In this document: in pieces, positions 11,932-23,300 of the stretch
Layout of the letters: each line of letters begins with the position of its first letter
Position numbering within the stretch: position 1 is the stretch's first letter
NCBI GenBank assembly: GCA_029876055.1
Contig: CM056878.1
Span: 1,550,001 to 1,614,000, forward strand
Length of the DNA stretch: 64,000 bases
Reading direction: 5' to 3'
From: Madurella fahalii
Taxonomy: Eukaryota; Ascomycota; Sordariomycetes; Sordariales
Made by a program: the position numbers and the translations under genes
The notes under the pieces: model-generated
The model's input: only the letters and a program-made list of their open reading frames with translations
The model's database searches: none
What the model was told of the DNA's origin: nothing

Positions 11932-13137
11932 TCAATGATGATGATGACCGAATCGCGTGAGCAGTGGTAGCAGCATCCCGACCACCGTCGCAAGAGTATC
12001 CCGCATCTGTAGCTTGCCTTGCCTTTTATGCGACGAACTTCCGCCATCAGAATACCCATTAGCGCTCGCGTGGTGGTCGTGGCCTGCGGAATGGTTCTCC
12101 TCCTGCATGGCATGCATCGCGACGTACCTTGGGGCCGATATCAGTGGGATGCATCAGGAGAAGCTGAAGAAAAGCCACTTACAGGAACGTCCCACCGCTG
12201 AATAAAAGGAGCATACCAGTCCACCAGTGAGCGGACTCGCCCTCCATGTTCTCGCCGCCGATTAGGGAGACGATAAAATATGTCGAGAGTGCTCCGGCGG
12301 GAGCTGCTAGGCTAAAGACCATGAGGTGCCATCGAGCCGCCCGTTTCGATAGACCTTGTTTCAACAGGATAGAAGTTAAACCAAAGGCAGCAGGGGCTTT
12401 GTGCACCAGAATTGCAAAGAAAATTATAAGCCCGACATTCAAGTTGGATGTCGTGGCCGATGCGCCCATGGCGATCCCGTCCGCTGCGGCATGGATGACC
12501 AAACCTGTCGTTGTGGCTAGGCTGCGCGTTTGCTTAGGTGACGGCGTCAGAGAACCCAAGAACCCATCCGACTCCTCATCACCAGCCGCACTTGGCCCGG
12601 CCAGATTATCCAAGCTCACATGCCTGCTCGTCGGGGTCGATTGGAACTTGTCCGTGGCATGGCGCGGCAGCCGGTCAATGAGGAACATTAGGGCGAACCC
12701 GATGACCAAAGCGAACCCAATATGGAATGCGGGTAGTTCCGGTTGTACTAGCGTGCTCTCGTCCCTTCGTCGTCTGCTCGGCGGTGTGACGTGCTCTGAG
12801 TGCGCCCCTGTCGCCGCAAGAGCCTCAATGCCCTCCGGCACGATGACTATCAGACAGCTCCCGACAAGCAACCCAGCGCCAAGGGAAGCGACGAATCGAA
12901 GTTGAGGCTGTGAGAGGGAAAACGACAACGGGAGCACACCGGCCATAAAGGAGCTGCCATACAGACATTGGTCAACTTTTATATGATAGAGGGAAGGCGG
13001 GGACATTGGGATCGACATACGCGACGGCCATGACCACCTGCCCAGAGCGATTGATTAGCACGTGTCGCCATCGTCGCCCAGCGCCGAAGCGGGGCTCGAC
13101 TCACAGAGGTCACAATGAGAAATATCAAGCTGGCCAT
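11932..13137 (-). CDS. ZIP-family zinc/metal transporter, ZIP9 (SLC39A9)-like
   Basis: Predicted to move zinc or another divalent metal into the cytosol, probably from a secretory compartment as ZIP9-type members do. Exons: 13105-13137 (33 nt), 13021-13037 (17 nt), 12183-12953, 11932-12127, giving 338 residues. Joining the two tiny exons gives an N-terminal helix that continues smoothly into FMAGVLPL. Next comes the family signature LGAGLLVGSCLIVIVPEG, with the Pro-Glu in the second helix. After a variable Ser-rich loop comes the metal-site helix HAAADGIAMGA, then HKAPAAFGL. The C-terminal exon has two His-rich patches (GHDHH and a terminal run of four His). The length is typical. The yeast counterpart would be Atx2-like. 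Substrate and compartment are inferred. Confidence 0.86.
13021..13037 (-). other. 17-nt coding microexon of the ZIP transporter
   Basis: Minus-strand exon encoding VVMAV plus two bases, flanked by an AG acceptor (GGGCAG) and a GTATGT donor, with 67-nt introns on both sides. It is needed to join MASLIFLIVTS to the downstream membrane helix in frame. Seen from splice signals; not experimentally confirmed. Confidence 0.7.
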
Positions 13138-14015
13138 CTTGAACGGCTATCAATGGTTATACCGCAAGCCGCGCTCTCCGTTGGCGATTCATGGGCACAA
13201 GCAGACAGAAGCATGCGGGGTGTTGGATTAGGTTGCAGTGTTTCCTGGCGAGAAGCCGCTCGCTGGAAATTGCTCGGTTTGGCCAGTCTGTTGGACCCTT
13301 CGCAATTCAGGCAGATCAGCTCGACAGCGGCTACATCCGACCGCAAGCCACGGCCGATGCCCCGCACAAGTTCCCGTCACACTTAACCACAACTGGCTAG
13401 CGTCTTGCGCTTTTGCACGCACCCCTGTTTTCAACGCACGTACCCATCAATGTGTACAACAGGCCCGAGTCCAAGACCCTACCTTGTCTGCGAAAATGGC
13501 TCCGAAGCGATCCGTTCAAGGGTAGAAATGGGCGCTTATAAGACAGCAGGAGCCTTCTTTCAAAGAAAAAGACCTCTGTGCCTGCCTTCACTTAACCCCC
13601 AATCCCAACCCATGCCTTTGTTCCCGCGGTGCACTGTACACACCAGGAGGTTAAAGATATAGACAACCACATCCCATTAACTAGAGCAAGAAACTACACC
13701 CCCGGGAAGCTGGTTGGTAAAGCCAGAATGACAAGGAATTCTTCTACAGAAATTAAAGTAAAATAAATACTTTTCCTCAAGTTTAGTAGCACAAATAGTG
13801 ACCGGATCAACAACACAGTTGTTTGGCATCTAAAACACTGTGTGGAGAAGGGACGGCTCGAGCTTTCAATTAATGGAACCGTTTCGACCGCGACTTGCAA
13901 GCGCGTCTCGCGATCCTAAATCACTTCAAAGTTGCCATTGCTGCTCAGCACTTTCATTTGTACCCAGCAGCACTCCCCCAAGAAAGTGAGGCTTCTATAT
14001 TCAGCGTCATCCACC
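13138..14015. other. divergent promoter region between ZIP transporter and hat1
   Basis: About 880 bp between two divergently transcribed genes. It becomes AT-richer from about 13660 to 13880. I see no credible coding frame and no known small RNA sequence. Confidence 0.45.
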
Positions 14016-15489
14016 ATGTCTTCAGGCGACGCTTGTAAGCAGCTAGAATATCCCAATTCATCTCAACGCGAATCGCTAACATTCGACAGGGTCGTCGTCG
14101 TCCAATGACGCGCTCGTTCTGTCCCTCGTCGCACCGACTCCGACCGGCGTCAAGGCTCTTGGGCACAGCTTCCACCCGAAATTCACATACCCAATATTCG
14201 GCGACAGTGAGGAGATCTTCGGCTACCAAGACCTCCAAATTAACCTTCGATATAATGCGAGTGATATGCGACCGAACCTCTCTATCTCCTACAGCAAGAA
14301 GTTTTCAGCTGTCGGCGACACCGAGGCCGCAGATATCAATGGTATCTTACATGACTTCTTGCCCGAAGTGGCCTTTCAGAAGAAAAGCGAATTTGAGACG
14401 GCGATCAAGAACGTCCCGGAAGACTGGACCCCTCCAGGCGCGTTGGTCACGACGTTCAGCACCCTGGACAGCACCTTTGAGGTCTGGAAGGGGAGCTTGA
14501 TGGATCCTGCCGTCAAGCAGCTAGTCAAGCGTATCCAGATTCTCGTGCCGCTCTTTATTGAAGGCGGGAGCGAAATTTCAGTGGATGACGCAGATTCGGA
14601 CAGGTGGACGGTCTTCTTCCTTTACCAGAAGCGAACGCCCTCCGGCGATTCCACCCGATCCCCTTACGTTTTCGCCGGCTACTGCACTGTATATCGTTTC
14701 TTCCACTTCCGCCTACCTACAACTAGCCCCTTGCAAAACCCGGCCGACCTTCCTCTCGGCGGAGGAGACTTTGACCTATCCGAGCTCCCTTGCCGCACCA
14801 GGATTTCGCAATTCGTCATCATCCCGCCCTTCCAGAAGAAGGGCTTAGGACCAAAACTATACAGCGTCATCTTTGAAGAGTATATCAAGCACAAGCAGAC
14901 GGTTGAGATCACAGTTGAAGACCCAAACGAGGCTTTTGACGACCTGCGCGACATCGCAGATTTGCACTACCTGCGGCGGCTGCCCGAGTTTCAGGCCCTG
15001 CACATCAACACAAGCGTTGTCATCCCGAAGACCGGCCCCGCGCCCAACAACATCGTCGACAAAGCCGCCTGGGATGCGGCGCGCTCCAAAGCCAAGATCG
15101 CCCCCCGCCAGTTTGCCCGCGTCCTCGAGATGCATCTCATGTCGAAGCTCCCCGAGCCCGTACGGCCCGGAATCTTGCCGGACAAATCGGCGACAAAGGC
15201 GACCAAGGAGCAAGAACACGAGTATCGCCTCTGGAGACTGATGGTGAAGAAGAGGATATACCGACACAACAAGGACGCACTAGGCCAGCTTGAGATTCCC
15301 GAACGCATCGAGAGGCTCGAGGAGACCGTGTCAAATGTCGGGTTTGACTACGCGCGACTGCTGATCAAGGCGGAGGAGCAGCAGAAGTACCTGTCTGCTG
15401 CCAATGGCTCGACGGCTAATGGGAAGCGCAAGGCGGATGAGGATGGTGAGGTGCCGGTGAACAAGAAGGCGAGGGTTGAGGAAGAGTGA
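14016..15489 (+). CDS. hat1: histone acetyltransferase type B catalytic subunit Hat1
   Basis: Acetylates newly made histone H4 (Lys5/Lys12 in the family), together with the Hat2 WD40 subunit. Two exons: 14016-14034 (19 nt) and 14090-15489, giving 472 residues. The small first exon encodes MSSGDA and one base. The intron has GTAAGC, CGCTAAC and CGACAG signals, and splicing restores the Hat1 N-terminal domain (FHPKFTYPIFGDSEEIFGY). The GNAT core follows with RISQFVIIPPFQKKGLGPKL, where QKKGLG is the acetyl-CoA-binding motif A. A conserved helical region follows (VEDPNEAFDDLRDIAD), then a Lys-rich tail ending in a basic nuclear-localisation-like patch (KRKADEDG...KKAR). It converges with proC/pro3 downstream. 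Confidence 0.96.
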
Positions 15490-16141
15490 ATAGGCTGTTT
15501 CCTGGCTCTTGTGCTAGGTATCTCGTCTAAGCCTCTCGAGATTCTTTGATGCGGGCAGTCACGGAAGGGGAGTGATGAGCATGTGTGCAATTGGTTTGGG
15601 TGTATGACCTGAGCGGCTATGTAAACTTCGCGGCGTTACGGCGATATTAGGTGGTCCTATTATGGATGCATAGGATCTTATTGATTTCAGGGGAGACTAC
15701 AGCCGACGTATTTCATGTTAGATCCTGTCTATCGGATTGTAAACCACGGTTCTGCGGGGACGAAGCTTGTAAACGACAAGCCATACTCAATTATGTCGGC
15801 TTGCTTTTCTGTAATGCGCTAACTGCCTGTTGTTATCATCATTCACCCTTTCCCTTTTCTCTTTCATTCTCTTATTTCTCCGCTCCGTATCCCACTTCCC
15901 CTACGCTCCGACCTTCCTCACCGGTGATCCGTCCCGGAGGATATGATGAACCCGACCAGTGTCGTCATCGTTCCTTTCATCGATGGCATTTCGTGGATGA
16001 GCTCCCACGCCGAAAAAGTTTTCTATGGCCTGAAACGTCAGGTTCGCTTACTGTTTAAAACACAGATCTATCCCAAATCCCATCAGAACCGGAAGAAGCA
16101 TACCGTATATCTGGACACCCACAAGCTAGGCATAACGAGGC
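15490..16141. other. intergenic between convergent hat1 and pro3
   Basis: Shared 3' region of two convergent genes, about 650 bp. A pyrimidine-rich segment lies near 15840-15920. The open frames overlapping it are not protein-like. A C/D-box-like pair near 15572 and 15609 was considered and rejected. Confidence 0.45.
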
Positions 16142-17199
16142 CTACTGGAACTGATTACTCGGAAACCGAGTCCCATTCACCCCCTGCACGCCCTGGCCCA
16201 ACTGACTCGCCACTACCGTCGCCTCCCTCACCGCCCGCGCGACCGTCCCCCTCACCCTCCCTTCCTCTAGTACCAACAACCCCCCAATCGTACACCCACC
16301 GGGTGTGCTGACCTTATCCCTCAGCAGCGCGGGATGATCCCCGTTCAGCACGAGCCCCGCAGCGCCCTTCATGGTCTGCGCCGCCATCCTCTGCGCTTCG
16401 GCGCGCGGCAGGCCCATGGCGACGGCCCCGTCTATCGCCGCCTCCAGCATGAGCGCAAAGAACGCGGGGCCGCTCCCGCACAGTGAGGTGCACACGTCCA
16501 TGGTGGACGGCGGGAGATAGACCACCTCGCCGATGCGCTTGAAGATCCACGTCACCAACCCCATCGTCTCCGGGTCGAGCGGCGGGTTGGAGATGCCGAT
16601 GACGGTCATGCTCTCGCGGATGAGCGAGGCCGTGTTGGGCATGGCGCGCACGACCCGGCAGTTGGGCACGGCGACGCCGCCGTTGGCCGTAGCGAGGGTG
16701 CTCCCCAGTTGCGCCTCGGTCACGCCGGCCAGGATGCTGATCAGGAGTTTGCCCTCCAGGGCGGCGGCCATCCCCCGTTCGCAGAGGACCTCTTGCACCA
16801 TGTAGGGCTTGCAAGCAAGGAGGATGATGTCGGCGTTTTCGACTGACCGGACGTTGGCGTTCTGGGCAATTATGACAGAAGAGGCGTGGGACGAGAAGGT
16901 GGCTTTGAGCTTCTTGGCGGATTCGGGGCGTCGGACGCAGGCGATGAAGCGAGAGGGGAGGCGTGTGGTTGCGGACGTTTCATAGAGCGGCGTTGAGGTG
17001 CCTGAGGCCGGCTTGTTGACCTCCTGCATTTCATCGAGGGAGGCTAGAATGCCGGAGAGGATGGCAATGCCCATTGTGCCTGAGGAACGTCAGAATACAA
17101 GTTCTCAGCATGAAAACTGAATGGAAGGGAAGACTTACCGCAGCCCAGGACGGCCATAGTGAGCTCGGAAGAGCCGTTGCCATTTTGTAACGGATTCAT
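16142..17199 (-). CDS. pro3: pyrroline-5-carboxylate reductase (proline biosynthesis)
   Basis: Reduces pyrroline-5-carboxylate to proline with NAD(P)H, the last step of proline synthesis. Exons 17139-17199 and 16142-17079, 332 residues. The start MNPLQNGNG is chosen because splicing gives the Rossmann loop MAVLGCGTMGIAILSGIL directly; the GxGxxG-type turn is made across the intron. Further family signatures are RAMPNTASLIRESMTVI and the C-terminal SLCGSGPAFF. The signature segment ALLRDKVSTPGGCTIGGL closes the dimerisation domain. There is a Ser/Thr-rich insert after the first helix (residues about 35-55), common in fungal enzymes. Confidence 0.95.
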
Positions 17200-17852
17200 T
17201 CTGATTGTGCGCTTGCGATGGTTGTGTGGTGTTGTTTGGGTTGATGAGATTGGCAATGCCGATAGCCGGAGGTAGATTTCAAAGGGCTGTGTTAAATGAG
17301 TGCAAGTGAGGAACCCCTTCTTATGTAACGAACAGGAGGACAGCTAGTTCGAAGCCGAGAGTTTACGAGATAATACGGACGGGATCGGACCGTGATTCTG
17401 ATTCAGTTTCCGAATAAACCACCCGCAATGGATAGAAACATATGATATACCTGAATCTCCTGCAGCCTTTCACATGCACTCTCGACACCTCTCGCCAGCC
17501 TCCCTGTCGAGACAAAAGTTTTGCAAAGATCCAACGCCAACTTTGCCCCGCGCCTGGCCAAATCCATCCCCACCTTTTCTCACCGCCTGCTTTAAGGAGC
17601 TTAGCGTAGACCCCACGTCCCTGCAGTTGGAATCGGCGCGCCAAGATGCGACATGCCCTTTCCTTACCACAAAGACTGTGGGGAGCGCTGGCTTCCAGTC
17701 CCCAGAGGAGCAGTAGCAACAACACCCGCGAAGCCAGCTTCCACATGATCATCCTTTGAAGCATGCTCAGAGGGGACCGAAACCCGCAATAGCAGTCGAG
17801 AAGCGCCAACTGACAAGAGAAGCGAGGGACAAGCGACTACGACGCCAACACA
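17200..17852. other. divergent promoter region between pro3 and ctk3
   Basis: About 650 bp between two divergent genes. A minus-strand open frame with a hydrophobic start (17363-17809) overlaps the probable ctk3 leader and has no recognisable homology. I treat it as spurious. Confidence 0.45.
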
Positions 17853-18807
17853 ATGGCTGACCCGTTCGAGGTGCGCATGCGCTTCACAAACCAACTCCGC
17901 CAGCTCAACGCCTCGGTGACTTCGGCTCAGAAGGCAGCACAGTATGCGCTGAGATACCGAGACATGGCCGAGGATCTACACTCGTGCATCCTGGAGCAGC
18001 TCGAGAGGGTAGGTGGAGCAGATTCCTTGCATGGTTGAACTGGTTGGTTTGTCAAAGGGCGGTTGGTATTGGCTGACCAAGAGAGAACAAACAGAACAAC
18101 ATGAACACTCGAGCCAACATTATGTTTTTTATTGAACATTTCCTTGACATGGCTCATAAAGATGGCCATGTCGACTACGTAGGCATGATGCAGCGCGATA
18201 TTATCCGTGTGGTAGATGCCGTAGCTCCAGACGATGGCTCGGGGGCGGCAAATGTCAAGGTTGTACGGAAGGTGAAGCTCTCTCTCTCGATACCATCTTT
18301 AGCTTCATATGTTAATTCCCCAATCCTATCTAGGTCCTCAATGCTCTCCAAGACAAATCCTTCCTCGAAGTTGAAGCTGTCACCCAAATCGAAGAGGTCC
18401 TGAAAGAGCGGGAAACGGCGGCGCAGGACATTGCTATGTCATCCCCGCCCGACGCAGACGGGGCTTTAGGCCCCATGGTCGCCGACAGCCTCGGTGACAT
18501 GCCCCCGTCACAGACGGTCCCACCGCCGTACAGGAAAGAGGGTAGCGCACCGGCCGGCCTGGACAAAAAACAAATCGAGCAGCGCATAGAGGAGGACCGG
18601 GAGCGGCACAAACGGCAGCGCGAGAATATCTGGGCGGTGCCCGGGACGGACGAAGCCGAGTTGGACAAGCTGTGGGAGGAAACGAGCTCGCTCGGATCGG
18701 ATGACCATCGCATGGGCGAGGAGGAGTATCAGGAGTGGAAAGCACAATTTTCGAGTGCCTGTCCGCACCGCAGGGAAGAGAAGACGAATGGGGAGGGGCA
18801 TCCTTGA
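17853..18807 (+). CDS. ctk3: CTD kinase I subunit gamma, Ctk3
   Basis: Non-catalytic subunit of the CTDK-I complex, which phosphorylates Ser2 of the RNA polymerase II CTD. Exons 17853-18008, 18095-18271, 18334-18807, 268 residues, all phase-0 introns. The N-terminal CID-like domain (residues 1 to about 120) starts DPFEVRMRFTNQLRQLNASV and continues NNMNTRANIMFFIEHFLDMA across the first splice junction. The C-terminal Ctk3_C part contains an acidic/charged helix (KKQIEQRIEEDRERHKRQR) followed by the conserved tryptophan-containing tail. The kinase and cyclin partners are not in this window. Confidence 0.92.
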
Positions 18808-19229
18808 TGTCTGGGTGTGTTGTGAACTTGGAGCAAACTGCATTGGCTGGCGTTCCTCTTATGGCTACGGGGGCAGTAGACTGCGGCGTTGGGCTAAAAA
18901 CGGACCGAGGGAACATGTCTTTTGCTTTGAAAGGGGCATTTTTGGGTAGGTGGGGATAGCATCGAAGGCTGACCTCAACAATGGGAGATGGCCGTACTTG
19001 GGGAAATTACTCCTGTATAACCATAGATACCCAATGCAGAGGTGATTGCTTGGTATATATCGAGTTATAATGTTACATGGTCTTTTTGTACATGCAGCGA
19101 AAAACGCCGCAGGCTGGTCTGTAATCGTAACATGCCGGTCTGGCCTGCCTGGTCCGCGTCTCTGCTTGTCGAACCATTAGCTAGCGGCCCTCCCCATGCC
19201 ATCCCCGCCCCTGAACATCACTCTCTACT
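18808..19229. other. intergenic between convergent ctk3 and bL12m genes
   Basis: Shared 3' flanks of two convergent genes, about 420 bp. Nothing else is recognised. Confidence 0.45.
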
Positions 19230-19844
19230 TTACTCCATGACCACCGTGGCACCCAGCTCCTTCATCGCCGCCACAATCTTCTCGGCGTCCTCCTTTGGTA
19301 CGGACTCCTTCATGACCTTGGGCGCGCTCTCGACGAACTTCTTGGAGTCTACTAAGCTGAGACCGAGCAGATTCTTGACCTCCTTGATAACCTTGGGCTT
19401 GGCGGCCGCGTCGAAGGCCTGGAGCTTCAGGGTGAAGAGTGTCTTCTCGGCAGCGGCGGGGGCTGCCTCCTCTTCCTCGGCTACGGCTGCAGGGGCGGCG
19501 GCGGGGACTGCAGCGGCGAAGCCGCCAACGGGGAGATCGGGGATGTTGAGGCGCGACTGTTTGGCGCGAAGGGCGCATTGGGTTAGCAACCAAGTGGTCT
19601 AGAGCATATGGCGGTCTGTTTTACGCACCTTCAGGCTCGCAACCAGGTCTGCCGTCTCCAGCAGCGTCAATTGGCTGATCTGGTCGACAATGGCGGCGAT
19701 CTTGGGGTTCGCTGCGGCCTCAGTCGAGTTGTACCGCCGCGTCATGCGCTGCTGCTGGAGGAAGGAGCTCGAGGCGCGGATCGGTGTGCTCGTGCGGAGC
19801 TGGCGGGCGCAGCATTGCGCTGCGTACCTGCAGGACAGCGACAT
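19230..19844 (-). CDS. mnp1: mitochondrial large-subunit ribosomal protein bL12m
   Basis: Mitochondrial homologue of bacterial L7/L12, the mobile stalk protein that recruits translation GTPases. Two exons, 19629-19844 and 19230-19556, 180 residues. Residues 1 to about 40 are Arg/Ser/Gln-rich without acidic residues and precede the motif RRYNST, consistent with a matrix presequence. The N-terminal dimerisation helix is KIAAIVDQISQLTLLETADL. An Ala/Glu hinge follows. The C-terminal domain carries KPKVIKEVKNLLGLSLVDSK and ends GATVVME, both characteristic of L7/L12. The intron is phase 0 with a GCTAACC branch motif. Confidence 0.95.
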
Positions 19845-20342
19845 GGCGGGCTGGAGTGTGCGGAGGAGCTGGAAACGACGGGTGTCGGCCTGTTAGGGCG
19901 TCGGGATTGGCGTCGCGATGGAGTGCTGCGGTGTCGTGAATCCCCGAATTTTTTTGGCCGTCGTTCGAAAAGTCTACCGGCCTGCCATTGATTGGCTGGC
20001 GCTGAGCAAGTGACTTGGTACTTTGCCGGGCAGGGACGGCAGGAGCAAAATAAATCCGAGCACAGGCCGTGCCGGGCCTTGGCCGGGGCTGCTGGGCTGC
20101 TGGGGCTGCTCGGGCTTCCACTACAGTACAAGTCACAGGGGCCCGTTCCCCAAGCTCTAGCGGGCTCTCGCCCCGGTCTCCCTTCTGCAGCCTGTCCCCG
20201 CAGGCGCTGCCCCACTATGCACGGCTGGATGGAGGGAAAAAAAAAAAAAAAAAAAAAAGTTGAGATAGGAATTGGGAATCAGTAGCAGGTTCACATTTAC
20301 ATGAACTCACTTCGATAAACACGCCATCTCCGACGCCCGAAG
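19845..20342. other. divergent promoter region between bL12m gene and midasin
   Basis: About 500 bp between divergent genes. A 22-nt A run lies at 20237-20258, close to the midasin start, and is the only conspicuous element. Confidence 0.5.
20237..20258 (+). repeat. poly(dA) tract, 22 nt
   Basis: Uninterrupted run of 22 A about 85 bp upstream of the midasin ATG. Poly(dA:dT) tracts disfavour nucleosomes and are common in yeast promoters, so a promoter role is plausible but not shown. Confidence 0.8.
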
Positions 20343-23300
20343 ATGGCCACGATCGACGTGAGCCGGCAGAGGGAATCTCTGCTCAGTGATGCGGCAACAT
20401 TGCAACATTTGCCGCCTGAGCTGCTACTCGTGATCCGGGACCATCAGTCGACCCAGCTTTTAGAGGCAATCGCCAATGCAGCCCTCCATGCCCCTGCCAC
20501 CGACAGGATATTTGCGCATTTCGGGTCTGTATTCGCCGATATCTGCGCACGATGGGTTCTGTCTTATCCAAAACTCGATGTGAAAGTCCTTGCGTCGTTT
20601 GCCAGGATTCTGCCCTTCGCCCAGTCACTGTCCGTCTTCCTCATCTCTCATCTTGAAGGAAGGGGGGCAGGCATATCCGGAGGCCCTGGTGCGAGGCCGC
20701 TCGAGTCTCTCGACTTGAAATCTTTTCACGGTGCAGACCTTCCCGTCGTCCTCCTGGCCCTGTGGAGGCTCAACAATTTTGACAAGAGAACATTTTCGCC
20801 ACTTTCAAGACCCTCCGAGCTCCAAGCCCTGTTCGCACACCAAGAGCCTGCAGTCAGATATCTCGCCGTCAGGATCTTTTGCCAGCTCCATGACGCTTCT
20901 GACCAGAAACTTGAGGCTCTTCTCGGCAAGCACGTCCAGAGGGATGCCGGCCTCGTTGCAGATTTGGACGGGAGGAAGGCGGATTATGTGTTTCTGAGTC
21001 TGTATGAGGACGCAAGGAGTCAAGATGTCCGGCGCCTTCGCAGTAGTATTCAAGCAGCTGGGCCTGCCGAGCCTCCTCAGCCGCGGATTCCAATGCAAAA
21101 TCTAACCCCTCTTGTTGTCAAGTATGGCAAGACAGTCGTCCCGCGGCCGTTGGGTCCCGTGAACACGCTAAGCACCTTAGCACTCACACCAGTCACTGTT
21201 GAAAATCTCGAGAACCTCGGCAGCTTGTTGCAGCAGTCAGGCCCTATTTTGCTTCATGGGTTATCCGGGGCTGGTAAGACGTCCCTGGTTCATGAGATCG
21301 CGAGGGAGCTGGGCAAGCAGAAGCAGCTTGTGACACTGCACCTAAACGAACAAACCGATGCCAAAATGTTGCTTGGCTTGTACACGACAGACTCCAAACC
21401 TGGATCCTTCCAGTGGCGCCCCGGTGTCTTGACCACGGCAGTGAGGGAAGGAAGATGGGTCTTGATTGAGGATCTCGATCGCGCGCCAACCGAGGTCATG
21501 AGCACCCTGCTGCCGCTCATCGAACGTGGAGAACTGCTAATACCCGGCCGTGGGGAGAGGATTCGGGCATCTAGCGGCTTCCGCATCTTTGCTACCGTCA
21601 GGACATTGCTCGGCATGAACGATAGGGAGAATCTGCCGAATCTGATCGGGCTGCGCCTCTGGCACCTTCTACACGTCAAGGCTCTGCCCCGGGATGACCT
21701 GAGAGACGTTATCAACGGCAGGTATCCCCTGCTTCACAAGTACACCTCTGGAGTGCTGGCCGTGTTCGATCGGCTCATCGCCTCCACTAGCGGCTCGACT
21801 CGCCTGTCTCTCGGCCGAACCGCCCTTGACCGGCCCATTGGCACGAGAGACCTCCTGAAATGGTGCGCCAGACTAGAGGACATCCTGCGCGCGGCTGGGT
21901 GCAAGACAGGCGATGAACCTATCACAGACACTACGAGAGATCGAATGTTCCTCGAGGCCGTCGACTGCTTTGTCGGCAGCATGCATGAACCATCGTCGCG
22001 CAACATCTTGATCGCGGCGATTGCCAAGGAGATGCATCTTTCTCCTGAGAGGGCACAGCACTACTTGACTAGCTACATCCCGGAGTTGGAGGACAGCGAG
22101 TCGAGGTTGATCGTTGGGCGCGCGTCTTTTATCAAACCGAGACGGACGAGCAGAGTGACCAAATCAAAGAGGCCATTCGCTACGACAGTGCATGCCAAGA
22201 GGCTGCTTGAACAGATTGCAGTCGCTATCAAGCACCGGGAGCCCTTGCTGCTAGTCGGTGAGACCGGTATCGGCAAGACGACCGTGGTTCAGCAGTTGGC
22301 AGAGTCGCTGGGCCACCAAATAGTTGCGGTCAACCTGTCGCAGCAGAGCGAGGCAGGCGATCTCCTGGGCGGATTCAAGCCAATCAGCTCACAGACCCCG
22401 GCAATGCCCTTGAAAGACGAGTTTGAGGATCTCCTCGAGAAAACGGGGGTTTCTGTCGAGAAGAACAAGGAATACTTGGAACGCATTTCCAAGCGGTTCG
22501 CCAAGGGCCGGTGGAAAGAGGTCTCCAAAGAGTGGCGGAAGGCGCCCAAGATGTTTGAGGCAATTCTAGCCAAGCTAGAGAGCAGCCAGGCTCGTACGGG
22601 GAGCTCGGAGGACCAGCCTGCGAAGCGCCGGAAGACTGAGTCAACGAAGCTGCAACGTCTACAGGATCTCAAGCCACGGTGGGAGTTGTTTTCTCAGAGC
22701 CTCGACCAGTTCGACCGACAGATCGCCAGCGGCCCAGCCGGGTTCGCATTTGCCTTCGTCGAGGGCAAGATTGTCAAGGCCGCGAGGAACGGCGACTGGG
22801 TCTTGCTCGATGAGATCAACCTCGCTTCTCCCGACACCTTGGAGAGCATCGCCGGGCTTTTCCAGACCACACCATCTCTTCTGCTTTCGGAGACGGGGGA
22901 GATTGAGAGGATCCAGGCGCACCCGAATTTCCGGGTATTCGGCGCCATGAACCCTGCCACGGATGTTGGCAAACGTGATCTTCCGCTCGGTTTGAGATCC
23001 CGATTCACTGAGATCTATGTCGGGAGCCCCGACAGGGACAAGAAAGATCTGCTCACCATCATCAAGACATATTTGAAAGGAAACAACAGCAGCATTGATC
23101 GGCTGGCAGATGATGTTGCGGATCTCTATCTCGAGATCAAGAAGCGAGCAGAGCTCAAGACCTTGGTGGATCAGGCCAACGAGGTGCCTCATTTCAGTCT
23201 TCGCACCTTGACCAGGGTCTTAACATACGCCAATGACGTTGCACCTTTCTACGGCCTTGAGCGTGCTCTCTATGAAGGCTTCTGCATGTGCTTCACAACA

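Noticed and set aside
15571..15613. GTGATGA followed by CTGA, resembling a C/D-box snoRNA
   Set aside because: Spacing is only about 40 nt with no terminal stem or internal C'/D' boxes, and it lies in a 3' flank where such matches arise by chance.
17363..17809. Minus-strand frame with an N-terminal hydrophobic run
   Set aside because: Lies in the divergent pro3/ctk3 promoter, shows no homology, and the hydrophobic run comes from CAG/CAA-type repeats on the other strand.
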